Shown here in pieces: positions 1 through 6,095 of a stretch of 7,360 nt of DNA. The stretch comes from SAR324 cluster bacterium. Lineage in GTDB: Bacteria; Bdellovibrionota; UBA2361; JAAZON01. The translations under genes were made by a program, and so were the position numbers. How positions within the stretch are numbered: the stretch's first letter is position 1; each line of letters begins with the position of its first letter. The DNA lies in assembly GCA_012797725.1 (NCBI GenBank), contig JAAZON010000625.1, forward strand, positions 1-7,360. The letters run 5' to 3'. The notes under the pieces are model-generated. The model searched no databases. It was given only the letters and a program-made list of their open reading frames with translations, and had not been told where the DNA came from.

Positions 1-273
1 ATGGATGCAACAGACTTTCCAGGACCTGTAAATCTAGGAAATCCGGAGGAGCTTACAGTCATCGGATTAGCCAAGTTAATCAAGGAGCTCACAGCTTCGT
101 CATCGAAGATTGTTCATAAGAGTCTGCCTGAGGATGACCCATCGAGAAGACGCCCAGATATTTCACTTGCCATGGATAAATTAGGATGGACACCTTCATG
201 GAATACTAAAGATGCCTTAGTTAACACCATCAAAAACTTCGAAGATCGGCTAAGAAAAGGAGAGAGGGTTTAA
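1..273 (+). CDS. UDP-glucuronate decarboxylase (UXS)-like SDR, C-terminal fragment
   Basis: This is the last 90 residues of an extended short-chain dehydrogenase/reductase. The Met at codon 1 is probably internal, because the Rossmann half (GxxGxxG and YxxxK) must lie left of the window. The fragment has the tail signature of UDP-glucuronate decarboxylases: GPVNLGNPEE at residues 9-18, then LPEDDPSRRRPDIS at 42-55 and KLGWTPSW at 60-67. The basic, Pro- and Asp-rich segment belongs to the sugar-nucleotide binding half of the family. Known members oxidise and decarboxylate UDP-glucuronate to UDP-xylose (or a 4-keto intermediate) in the cytosol, supplying surface polysaccharide synthesis. The stop codon lies one base before the next ATG, and its last codons carry that gene's ribosome-binding site (AAAAGGAGAG, 256-265), so the two are probably co-translated. 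A dTDP-glucose dehydratase-like relative is possible, but the tail fits UXS better. Confidence 0.85.
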   Translation: MDATDFPGPVNLGNPEELTVIGLAKLIKELTASSSKIVHKSLPEDDPSRRRPDISLAMDKLGWTPSWNTKDALVNTIKNFEDRLRKGERV

Positions 274-274
274 T

Positions 275-1201
275 ATGGCAACAGCACTTGTGACCGGAGG
301 AGCTGGATTTATTGGATCTCATGTTTGCGAGATCCTGCTTAGTCAGGGTTATGAGGTGCATGTCTTGGATAACTTGTCGTCGGGGAGAAAAGAAAATTTA
401 ACTTCACAGGTACTTCTACACGAGTTTGATATCAGATCGAAAGAGGTCGAGAAAGTCGTAAGAAAAATCAAGCCTAATTTGGTTGTTCATCTAGCAGCGC
501 AGATATCAGTTCGGACAAGCATGGAAGATCCGGTTTTAGATGTTGACATCAATGTGCGAGGACTTGTTAACTTGTTACATTGTTTTGACACTGAGGCACT
601 TCCATTTTTTGTCTTCATTTCAACTGGCGGTGCAATTTACGGCAGGCAGGATTATTTTCCAGCTGATGAGGATCACCCGATTCGTCCTGAGAGTGTTTAT
701 GGTTTAAGCAAGAGAACGGCGGAGCAATATCTTGAACTTTGGAAGCGAGCTTATGGGCTTCGCTTCGCTGTATTACGTTTGGCGAACGTATATGGACCGA
801 GGCAGAACTCACATGGGGAGGCAGGGGTAGTAGCTATATTTTCTGAGCGTCTCTTAAAAGGTGAAGTCCCAATCATAAACGGAGATGGTGAGCAAACTAG
901 AGACTTTGTCTATGTTAAAGATGTAGCTGAGGCAGTGGGAAAGGTAGTTGAACAGGGGGCGGAGGGGATCTTCAATATTGGTACAGGTCAGGAAAGTTCA
1001 GTGAATACGGTATACAGGCTAATCGCGGCTGGAGTTGGAAGTACAATTGTGCCGAAACATGGCCCGGTGAAAGCTGGAGAGCAGCGGCGAAGCAGTATTT
1101 CCTCGAAGTTTGCCGGGAGTGTTTTTGGCTGGAAAGCAAATACGGAACTCGAACAGGGTATTAAAGAGACTGTTGAGTGGTTTAAAATCAGTGGCGCGTG
1201 A
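275..1201 (+). CDS. NAD-dependent sugar-nucleotide epimerase (GalE-like extended SDR)
   Basis: This is a complete 308-residue extended SDR, the usual length for short GalE-like enzymes. The Rossmann glycine motif GGAGFIG is at residues 8-14, with Asp32 at the end of strand 2 to bind the NAD ribose. The active site shows Ser116-Thr117 followed by the catalytic Tyr142-x-x-x-Lys146 (YGLSK). Further family blocks are [10 protein letters not shown] (168-177), GEAGVVAIF (181-189) and the sugar-nucleotide loop [15 protein letters not shown] (203-217). The family inverts C4 of UDP-glucose, UDP-galactose or related UDP-sugars through a transient 4-keto sugar. The exact substrate cannot be read from sequence, so UDP-glucuronate or UDP-HexNAc epimerase remain possible. 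The ATG is preceded by AAAAGGAGAG about 9 nt away. Lying one base after a UXS-like gene, it fits a surface-glycan precursor pathway. Its last 11 bases overlap the proposed lepA start. Confidence 0.9.
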   Translation: MATALVTGGAGFIGSHVCEILLSQGYEVHVLDNLSSGRKENLTSQVLLHEFDIRSKEVEKVVRKIKPNLVVHLAAQISVRTSMEDPVLDVDINVRGLVNLLHCFDTEALPFFVFISTGGAIYGRQDYFPADEDHPIRPESVYGLSKRTAEQYLELWKRAYGLRFAVLRLANVYGPRQNSHGEAGVVAIFSERLLKGEVPIINGDGEQTRDFVYVKDVAEAVGKVVEQGAEGIFNIGTGQESSVNTVYRLIAAGVGSTIVPKHGPVKAGEQRRSSISSKFAGSVFGWKANTELEQGIKETVEWFKISGA

Positions 1202-2993
1202 TCTAATTAGAAACTTCAGCATAATTGCCCATATTGACCATGGGAAGTCGACGATTGCCGACAGGATTCTTGAGGCAACGGGAGCACTTCAGGCGCGAGA
1301 AATGCAAGAGCAGTTCCTGGATAGGCTTGATCTTGAAAGGGAAAGAGGAATTACCATAAAAGCTCAGACTGTAAGGCTGAAATACAAAGCCCAAGATAAC
1401 AATACATACGAATTCAATCTGATAGATACACCAGGACATGTGGATTTCCATTATGAAGTGTCAAGAAGTCTTGCCGCTTGTGAAGGAGCCCTGCTTGTTG
1501 TTGATGCCGTCCAAGGAGTGGAAGCGCAAACTCTCACCAATGTATACGTTGCAATGGACAACGGTCTGGAAATAGTTCCAGTAATAAACAAAATAGATCT
1601 TCCAAATGCGAATCCGGATGAAATTAAAGCCGAAATTGAGGATATTATCGGGATAGATGCCAGGGACTCTATTCTGGTTAGCGCCAAAACTGGTCAGGGT
1701 ATTAAGGATCTTTTAGAAGCCATTGTTCAAAGGGTGCCTCCTCCTACAAGAGGGGCTCTTTCCAATCCTCTTCGGGCTCTAGTCTATGACTCGTGGTTCG
1801 ATCCATATTTAGGTGCCGTTGTTCAAATTCGAGTTATTGATGGAAAACTTAAAGCTGGTCAAAAGATCCAGCTACTGAGCACAGGCTCGGTCTACGAAGT
1901 CTATAAGCTGGGAGTGTATAGTCCTCATCCATGTGAGATTGAGGAGCTTAGTAGTGGAGAAGTTGGTTATTTTTCAGCATCAATTAAGAATTTGAGTGAT
2001 GTCCATATAGGGGATACAGTCGCTGACACAGCCTCCACTAAAATCGTTGCTTTGCCTGGATTTAAAAAGGTCAAGCCGATGGTATTTGGTGGACTTTTCC
2101 CCGTAAATGCTGATGATTACCAAAATTTGCGGGCCGCGCTTGAGAAATTAAGCCTCAACGATTCATCATTTAGTTTTGAACCAGAAACCTCTACGGCTCT
2201 TGGATTTGGCTTTCGTTGTGGGTACTTAGGCCTGCTTCATATGGAAATTATCCAAGAAAGGCTGGAGAGAGAATTCGGCCTTGCTCTGATAACCACGGCG
2301 CCATCCGTCGTGTATAGAGTCGCTCTAAAAAACCAGACTGTTGTCGATGTTGAGAATCCGAACTCGCTTCCCCCTATTGGTGATATTGATAGAATTGAGG
2401 AGCCGGTAGTCACGGCAACTATTCATACTCCTCAGGATTACGTGGGAAGTGTGCTGAAGCTTTGCGAGGAGAAGAGAGGTATACAGAAATCTATGACCTT
2501 TCATAGTGGTATGAGAGCTGTGATCATATATGAATTGCCTCTTAATGAGATAGTTTTGGATTTTCATGATAGATTAAAAAGCTCGTCAAAGGGTTACGCT
2601 TCTTTTGATTATGAGTTGACCGGGTATAAACCGGCAGATCTTGTGAAACTCGATATACGGTTGAACAACGAGCCAGTAGATGCATTAAGTTTCATAGTTC
2701 ATAGAGACAAAGCCTATTCAAAGGGGAACGATCTTACAAGAAAATTGAAAGAACTCATGGATCGGCAGATGTACGATGTGGCTATTCAAGCCGCCATTGG
2801 TACAAAAGTAATTGCTCGAAGTACTGTGAAGGCTCTAAGAAAGAATGTCACAGCCAAGTGTTATGGAGGTGACATTACCAGGAAACGAAAGCTCCTTGAA
2901 AAGCAAAAAGCGGGGAAGAAGCGCATGAAGCAAGTTGGCAGTGTGGCAATTTCTCAAGAGGCTTTTCTTGCAATTTTAAAGCTTGAAGAATGA
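1191..2993 (+). CDS. lepA: Elongation factor 4, ribosome-associated GTPase LepA (GTG start)
   Basis: LepA is an EF-G-like translational GTPase that acts on ribosomes; proposed roles are remobilising stalled or mistranslocated ribosomes and assisting 30S assembly. All GTPase motifs are readable: AHIDHGKST (residues 13-21), RGITIK (52-57), DTPGH (79-83), NKID (133-136) and SAK (164-166). The LepA-specific C-terminal domain is present near the end ([12 protein letters not shown], then [17 protein letters not shown]). The open frame reaches back to an ATG at 1110, but that adds 27 residues encoded inside the epimerase gene and unlike LepA. The GTG at 1191 gives a protein starting [14 protein letters not shown] and 600 residues long, the normal size. 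The site before it is weak (TTGAGTGG, 1173-1180), which fits coupling to the upstream gene it overlaps by 11 nt. A TTG at 1173 is a less likely start. Position 87 is His (VDFHYEV), where I recall Ser or Thr being commoner. Confidence 0.96.
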   Translation: MARDLIRNFSIIAHIDHGKSTIADRILEATGALQAREMQEQFLDRLDLERERGITIKAQTVRLKYKAQDNNTYEFNLIDTPGHVDFHYEVSRSLAACEGALLVVDAVQGVEAQTLTNVYVAMDNGLEIVPVINKIDLPNANPDEIKAEIEDIIGIDARDSILVSAKTGQGIKDLLEAIVQRVPPPTRGALSNPLRALVYDSWFDPYLGAVVQIRVIDGKLKAGQKIQLLSTGSVYEVYKLGVYSPHPCEIEELSSGEVGYFSASIKNLSDVHIGDTVADTASTKIVALPGFKKVKPMVFGGLFPVNADDYQNLRAALEKLSLNDSSFSFEPETSTALGFGFRCGYLGLLHMEIIQERLEREFGLALITTAPSVVYRVALKNQTVVDVENPNSLPPIGDIDRIEEPVVTATIHTPQDYVGSVLKLCEEKRGIQKSMTFHSGMRAVIIYELPLNEIVLDFHDRLKSSSKGYASFDYELTGYKPADLVKLDIRLNNEPVDALSFIVHRDKAYSKGNDLTRKLKELMDRQMYDVAIQAAIGTKVIARSTVKALRKNVTAKCYGGDITRKRKLLEKQKAGKKRMKQVGSVAISQEAFLAILKLEE

Positions 2994-3007
2994 TTTGTTG
3001 TTTGTTG
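2994..3007 (+). repeat. Two perfect tandem copies of TTTGTTG in the lepA-phosphatase spacer
   Basis: TTTGTTG occurs at 2994-3000 and again at 3001-3007, straight after the lepA stop codon, followed by TGTTTTTATTG. No hairpin precedes the T-rich stretch, so it does not read as an intrinsic terminator. The 32-nt spacer also lacks a purine-rich Shine-Dalgarno site for the next gene. Two copies of a 7-mer in AT-rich DNA may well be chance. Confidence 0.5.
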
Positions 3008-3025
3008 TGTTTTTATTGATAGCGT

Positions 3026-3760
3026 ATGAAGCCATTTCGAAAAATAGATTCCCCGATTGGCCGGCTTATTGCTATTGGTGATATCCATGCTTGCTGCAAG
3101 GAGCTCGAAGCCCTGCTAGGCTTTTTAAAAGCAGAACGAGGCCTTAGTTCAGAGGATTTGGTGGTTTTCATGGGGGATTACATTGACCGTGGATCTGATG
3201 CAGCAGGTGTTATAAAGATGCTACTTCAGTTTCAGCAAGAATTTCCCTCAACTGTTTTTCTGAAAGGAAATCATGAAGACATGCTTCTTGATCACCTTGG
3301 TTTTGAAGGTAATCAAGGTTCTGTTTTTATAGTTAATGGAGGAGCTGCCACATTAGCTAGTTATGGAATTTCTGCATCAGAGTCGTCTGATCAAGTGGCT
3401 CTAAAAATGCCCACGTCGCATTTGGGATTTTTGCTTAATCTTGATTCTTACGTAATGGTCGATAAATTCGTCTTTGCTCACGCTGGATTGCATCCCTTGA
3501 AACCATTGGATGGACAGAAGAGTCGAGACCTCTTTTGGATTAGGGAGGAATTCATAGGTAATATTCATCCTTTTGAAATTACCGTGGTTTTTGGCCATAC
3601 ACCTTATAAGAATGTCCTTTTTAATTTGCCCTACAAAATAGGTATCGATACCGGCTTGGTCTATGGAAACATGCTTAGTTGCGTGGATTTTACCAGTAAG
3701 GAGATCGTGCAAGTGAGATTAGGAACTACGAAGATAACTGTTAGGGGGTTCCCCAGTTGA
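3026..3760 (+). CDS. PPP-family metallophosphatase (bacterial Ser/Thr phosphatase or Ap4A hydrolase type)
   Basis: This is a 244-residue calcineurin-like phosphoesterase of the PPP superfamily, the size of phage lambda phosphatase, PrpA/PrpB and symmetrical diadenosine tetraphosphatase (ApaH). The dinuclear metal motifs appear in order: GDIH (18-21), GDYIDRG (50-56), GNHE (81-84), AHAG (151-154) and GHTP (190-193), ending with GIDTG (206-210). All expected metal-binding Asp, His and Asn residues are present, so the enzyme should be active in the cytosol. Whether it removes phosphate from proteins or cleaves dinucleotide polyphosphates cannot be decided here. GDYIDRG and the closing GIDTG are shared by both groups. 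The ATG has no obvious ribosome-binding site (preceding bases TTTTTATTGATAGCGT), but no better in-frame start exists, since only 17 residues precede the first motif. It lies 32 nt after lepA and faces the protease gene tail to tail. Confidence 0.9.
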   Translation: MKPFRKIDSPIGRLIAIGDIHACCKELEALLGFLKAERGLSSEDLVVFMGDYIDRGSDAAGVIKMLLQFQQEFPSTVFLKGNHEDMLLDHLGFEGNQGSVFIVNGGAATLASYGISASESSDQVALKMPTSHLGFLLNLDSYVMVDKFVFAHAGLHPLKPLDGQKSRDLFWIREEFIGNIHPFEITVVFGHTPYKNVLFNLPYKIGIDTGLVYGNMLSCVDFTSKEIVQVRLGTTKITVRGFPS

Positions 3761-3765
3761 GGAGC

Positions 3766-3784
3766 ATCCTTAGAAAGAAAGGAT
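3766..3784 (+). other. Small hairpin after the phosphatase gene (possible weak terminator)
   Basis: ATCCTT (3766-3771) and AAGGAT (3779-3784) form a 6-bp stem with a 7-nt loop, starting 6 nt after the phosphatase stop codon. The flanks GGAGC (3761-3765) and GCTTCC (3789-3794) could lengthen it imperfectly. No T tract follows, so an intrinsic terminator is not established. It may act as a processing or 3'-end stabilising stem, or be chance. Confidence 0.3.
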
Positions 3785-3818
3785 ACACGCTTCCTGAAGA
3801 AAAGCGCTTATCTCATGA

Positions 3819-3841
3819 AAGAGTGGCCTTCCTTCACTCTT
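3819..3841. terminator. Hairpin spanning the protease stop codon (weak bidirectional terminator candidate)
   Basis: AAGAGTG (3819-3825) and CACTCTT (3835-3841) form a perfect 7-bp inverted repeat with a 9-nt loop, centred in the gap between the convergent phosphatase and protease genes. The right arm includes the protease stop codon (3834-3836, minus strand). Neither strand has a clear run of Ts after the stem; the minus strand has only three in a row. Position supports a shared 3'-end signal, but composition does not, so confidence is low. Confidence 0.3.
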
Positions 3842-5171
3842 CACCGTCCTCATATTCCTGTCTCTGATGTAAAAAGAGAAATAGAAGAAATGATAAGGGC
3901 CAAAAAAATAGAGCTACGGCCAACGCTTTAAATGTATTTGAAATAAAGGATCCATCGTTTTCCAAGAAAACATACATGATAGAGGCCCCCCATAGAGCAC
4001 AGATCACCAATAATATTATAACTGTTATGGTGCAATAAATAATGAGTTGAATTTGGACGCCGTAGTATTTGTGAGTGATTGCACTGCTTATAGTATTGGC
4101 AATATCAATAATGTGTGATTCTGGACGTCCAACCTTTTGCAGGGCTCCTTTTATTTCATCAACATTAAGCAGCTTGAAAAGGCTTCTTTGAGGACCATTT
4201 AACTCGAGATTTAACGCAACTAGTAGCTTTTCAATTTCAAGGTAAAGGTCTGGATTCTTTTCAGGAAATTTTAGGATCTGTGGAAGGGAGTCAAAATAGT
4301 CATCAAACCAGAGAAATTGGGGAGCAAGCGAAGAAAGAGAAGGGTTTATTAAGACCTGAGATCTGAGCCCTTGGGCTGCAGCGATGAATTGATAGCTGCT
4401 CATCATTCTATCGAGACCTTTTTTGTCTTGGAGTGCTTGCGAATAATAGTTGTTTAGTATTCGAACTTCGGCTTTGAAGGAATCTAAATCAGATTTTGAA
4501 AGTAGATCTTGAAAGGAATCAAGCCTTACAGCTCTGAGATTAAAAGGTTTCTTGAACAAATAATTCTCAAAAGCTTGTCTCAGTGATATTGCTTGTATCA
4601 CCACACCGATAAGTCTTCCATCGCCGAGGAATACGGGCGATCCGCTGCTTCCAAACGCTCCATTTATAGAGGTGCTTAAGTGCATTGGATCAGATGAGAT
4701 CAAGGTCCCAGAGTTAACTTTCAGTGTTTCACAAGAAGGAAAGCCAACAGCAAAGAGTTCAGTTCCAGGTGGTGGTAGTTCTGAAGTGGCAGTTTGTATC
4801 GTTGGGTTATAACGAAGGGCGTTCCCAATATCGATTAGAGCCAAGTCCATTGCCGGAAATGACCTTAACAACGTTGCCTTTTGAATCTTGATTGCTTCAG
4901 ATGGCGGGCCATCAATTCGACTAGCCTTTAAGACTTGAAGATCCTTACAATCTGCGAAGGGACAGACGGAGCTTACAACATGATAGTTGGTTAGTAATTT
5001 GCCCTGATCCACAAGAAAACCGCTTGCACATGCTCCATCCTTTGAGGAAAGAAGAAAAACACTTTTATTAAAATCTATTTGGGGCTTAACTTGCGAAGAG
5101 GCTAAATGAACAAAAAGTAATTGAAGGGAAAAAATGAATAGTATGTTTCTTAAATGAAACTTCATCAGCAT
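3834..5171 (-). CDS. Secreted trypsin-fold serine protease with two C-terminal membrane helices
   Basis: This 445-residue protein starts with a signal peptide (basic MKFHLRN, hydrophobic core to about residue 23, likely cleavage after ALA-like LASS near 26). A chymotrypsin-fold peptidase domain of the HtrA/V8 type covers roughly 35-200. His64 lies in TNYHVV, Asp109 in MDLALIDI and Ser176 in GSSGSPV, a variant of GNSGGP. Cys48, Cys70, Cys75 and Cys147 are all in this exported domain and could form disulfides. No PDZ domain is evident. Residues 220-365 look mainly helical and I do not recognise them. Two hydrophobic helices follow (about 372-403 and 413-434), with an acidic tail EYEDGEE. The predicted result is an outward-facing protease anchored in the inner membrane. 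Two starts are possible: the second ATG (at 5165, residue 3) is better spaced from the upstream AAGAG. The gene is monocistronic here. Substrate unknown. Confidence 0.82.
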   Translation of the reverse strand: MLMKFHLRNILFIFSLQLLFVHLASSQVKPQIDFNKSVFLLSSKDGACASGFLVDQGKLLTNYHVVSSVCPFADCKDLQVLKASRIDGPPSEAIKIQKATLLRSFPAMDLALIDIGNALRYNPTIQTATSELPPPGTELFAVGFPSCETLKVNSGTLISSDPMHLSTSINGAFGSSGSPVFLGDGRLIGVVIQAISLRQAFENYLFKKPFNLRAVRLDSFQDLLSKSDLDSFKAEVRILNNYYSQALQDKKGLDRMMSSYQFIAAAQGLRSQVLINPSLSSLAPQFLWFDDYFDSLPQILKFPEKNPDLYLEIEKLLVALNLELNGPQRSLFKLLNVDEIKGALQKVGRPESHIIDIANTISSAITHKYYGVQIQLIIYCTITVIILLVICALWGASIMYVFLENDGSFISNTFKALAVALFFWPLSFLLFLFLHQRQEYEDGEE

Positions 5172-5392
5172 TATCTCTTGTATTAAATAAGACGGGACGT
5201 GAGTAAATATATAAATAAAAAATAATTAAAGCGAATTAAGAAATAAGCCTAAGGTCAATTCCTTGAATCCACCTGGAAGATGTGTAACCATCTGAAATGT
5301 CCAAAAAAAATTGCTAACCTAGAGGAAAAATAGTTAAAAAACTTTAAGTCTAAGAAGTTTAAGCTTTTCAGGCTTCAAATGCTTGCAACCAT

Positions 5393-5421
5393 TTGAATTT
5401 TTTGCATTCTAATGCTATATT
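5393..5421 (+). promoter_or_regulatory. Candidate sigma70-type promoter facing rimP-nusA
   Basis: TTGAAT (5393-5398, 4 of 6 matches to the -35 consensus) is separated by exactly 17 nt from TATATT (5416-5421, 5 of 6 matches to the -10). Transcription would begin near 5428, about 180 nt before the rimP ATG and about 60 nt before the terminator stem. Promoter-like matches are common in AT-rich DNA. The argument rests on the spacing plus its position directly before a strong plus-strand terminator that otherwise has no upstream gene on its strand. Confidence 0.4.
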
Positions 5422-5438
5422 TTTAAGTTCAGACTAAT

Positions 5439-5450
5439 AGAAGTGCTTCT
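5439..5450 (+). other. Palindrome AGAAG-TG-CTTCT just after the predicted start site
   Basis: AGAAG (5439-5443) and CTTCT (5446-5450) are perfect inverted repeats around a 2-nt centre, about 10-20 nt after the predicted transcription start. As RNA the loop is too tight to use every pair. As DNA it could be an operator half-site pair. The same bases offer another pairing, AGTGC (5442-5446) with GCACT (5465-5469). It may be chance. Confidence 0.25.
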
Positions 5451-5457
5451 GCGGTTT

Positions 5458-5487
5458 ATGAGTTGCACTAAGTTCCTTCGCTTTTGA
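5458..5487 (+). CDS. Possible 9-codon leader peptide ending on the terminator stem
   Basis: ATG at 5458 opens a 9-codon frame reading MSCTKFLRF, and its TGA (5485-5487) forms the first three bases of the terminator's 5' arm. The placement recalls leader peptides whose translation controls attenuation. The upstream ribosome-binding site is poor: the nearest purine-rich run is GAAG, about 14 nt before the ATG. No run of one amino acid's codons suggests a specific sensor. It is listed because of its position only; coincidence is the leading alternative. Confidence 0.15.
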   Translation: MSCTKFLRF

Positions 5488-5511
5488 TACGGGTCCTCCG
5501 TATCATTTTTT
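5485..5511 (+). terminator. Strong intrinsic terminator upstream of rimP
   Basis: TGATACGG (5485-5492) and CCGTATCA (5498-5505) form a perfect 8-bp stem with a 5-nt loop GTCCT, followed at once by six Ts (5506-5511). This is a textbook Rho-independent terminator on the plus strand only, since the minus strand lacks a T run. No plus-strand gene lies between the protease gene and this stem. It must therefore end a short non-coding transcript, act as an attenuator in the rimP leader, or stop antisense transcription from further upstream. Confidence 0.85.
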
Positions 5512-5512
5512 A

Positions 5513-5566
5513 GCCGTCCATAAAGGGCGCATTTTTCGTCTCATGTCGTTTATGGGACGACGACGG
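5513..5566 (+). promoter_or_regulatory. Leader segment with mutually exclusive hairpins before rimP
   Basis: Two overlapping foldings share the same 3' bases. A local hairpin pairs CGTCTCAT (5537-5544) with ATGGGACG (5552-5559): 8 pairs, one of them G-U, with a 7-nt loop. A longer-range stem pairs CGTCCATAAA (5515-5524) with TTTATGGGACG (5549-5559): 10 pairs with one bulged G. CCGTC (5514-5518) could also pair with GACGG (5562-5566). The first arm begins only 4 nt after the terminator T tract. Alternative structures of this sort are typical of regulated leaders, but I recognise no known riboswitch or protein-binding motif. Confidence 0.4.
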
Positions 5567-5609
5567 AATGGATTAGTCGAATTAGGTATTTAGTTTTAGA
5601 AGTGTAGAC

Positions 5610-6077
5610 ATGAAGAACCGGGAAGAGCTTTGGAGTATTCTCGAGTCTCTCGCGAGAGAAGAAGACCTTGAGCTTTTTGACGTTTCTTGGCCGGCCCCTC
5701 GTGGGCCTGTGTTGCGAGTTTTCGTTTCAAAGGAAGCGAGAGGCGCCTCGGTTGATGTAGAGGAATGCGCTTCTTTGAGTAAACGAATTTTGAACTCTCC
5801 TTATATTGAAGAGTTGGCGCCAGGTAATTGTAGCATAGAAGTGTCGAGTCCTGGGATAAACAGAAGGCTGCGCTTGCCAGAACATTATATCGCTGCGGTT
5901 GGAGAACGCGTGAAAGTAACTCTAATAGATGCTGTTTCAAAGAGCAAACGAACGGTTACTGGAATGTTGTTATCGTGTGATGGGAAGAAGCTTAGGCTTG
6001 GAGTTGAGAAGTCGAGTGAGAAGCTGGAAGTCCCACTGGAGAATGTAAGTGAAGCAAGAGTTGATTTTCTCTTTTGA
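5610..6077 (+). CDS. rimP: Ribosome maturation factor RimP
   Basis: RimP binds the 30S subunit in the cytosol and is needed for late assembly of its head region. The 155-residue protein has the normal two-domain layout. The N-terminal alpha/beta domain (about 1-85) carries LELFDVSW (20-27), the strand VLRVFVSKE (34-42), the VDVEECASLSKRI helix (48-60) and the signature IEVSSPGINRRLRLPE (76-91). The C-terminal SH3-like barrel (about 93-155) carries GERVKVTL (98-105). The canonical signature wording is SSPGLDRPL; here Asn84 and Arg86 replace the usual Asp and Pro, which I judge to be tolerated variation. The ATG is preceded by AGAAG 7 nt away, a moderate site. Tandem stops TGA and TAG end the gene, 18 nt before nusA. 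The rimP-nusA order is widely conserved and the two are surely cotranscribed. Confidence 0.96.
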   Translation: MKNREELWSILESLAREEDLELFDVSWPAPRGPVLRVFVSKEARGASVDVEECASLSKRILNSPYIEELAPGNCSIEVSSPGINRRLRLPEHYIAAVGERVKVTLIDAVSKSKRTVTGMLLSCDGKKLRLGVEKSSEKLEVPLENVSEARVDFLF

Positions 6078-6095
6078 TAGAATTGGAGACCCGAT

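Larger units (their letters stand above)
5172..5609. other. AT-rich intergenic region between divergent protease and rimP genes
   Basis: No convincing protein gene, tRNA or rRNA is seen in these 438 nt. From left to right: the protease 5' region, with AAGAG as ribosome-binding site and a possible minus-strand -10 TATATT (plus positions 5206-5211) lacking a good -35; a minus-strand TTGACC (5253-5258) with no well-spaced -10; a small inverted repeat AGATG/CATCT (5278-5282 and 5289-5293); an A8 run (5303-5310); and A-rich DNA to about 5400. Beyond that lie a plus-strand promoter candidate, an intrinsic terminator and hairpins before rimP, listed separately. The stretch is clearly richer in A and T than the genes on either side. 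Confidence 0.7.

Noticed and set aside
1110..1190. N-terminal extension of LepA from the ATG at 1110
   Set aside because: The 27 extra residues lie inside the epimerase coding sequence in another frame and do not resemble LepA. The GTG at 1191 restores the family's usual start and a 600-residue length.
3401..3712. 103-codon minus-strand frame inside the phosphatase gene
   Set aside because: The phosphatase on the opposite strand has every catalytic motif; the antisense frame shows no recognisable domain and is a coding shadow.
5253..5258. Minus-strand TTGACC as -35 of the protease promoter
   Set aside because: No acceptable -10 hexamer occurs 16-18 nt downstream on that strand; the nearest TATATT is too far away.
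5280..5333. 17-codon plus-strand frame reading MCNHLKCPKKIANLEEK
   Set aside because: The only purine-rich sequence (GGAAG) abuts the ATG with no spacing, and there is no supporting context; treated as chance in AT-rich DNA.
5172..5609. Possible tRNA gene (an initiator tRNA precedes rimP in E. coli)
   Set aside because: No T-arm GGTTCGA-type motif, acceptor pairing or cloverleaf could be found on either strand.
5596..5940. 114-codon minus-strand frame overlapping rimP
   Set aside because: It is antisense to a clearly identified rimP and its sequence is low in structure-like pattern (basic, Leu- and Ser-rich); no ribosome-binding site argument favours it.
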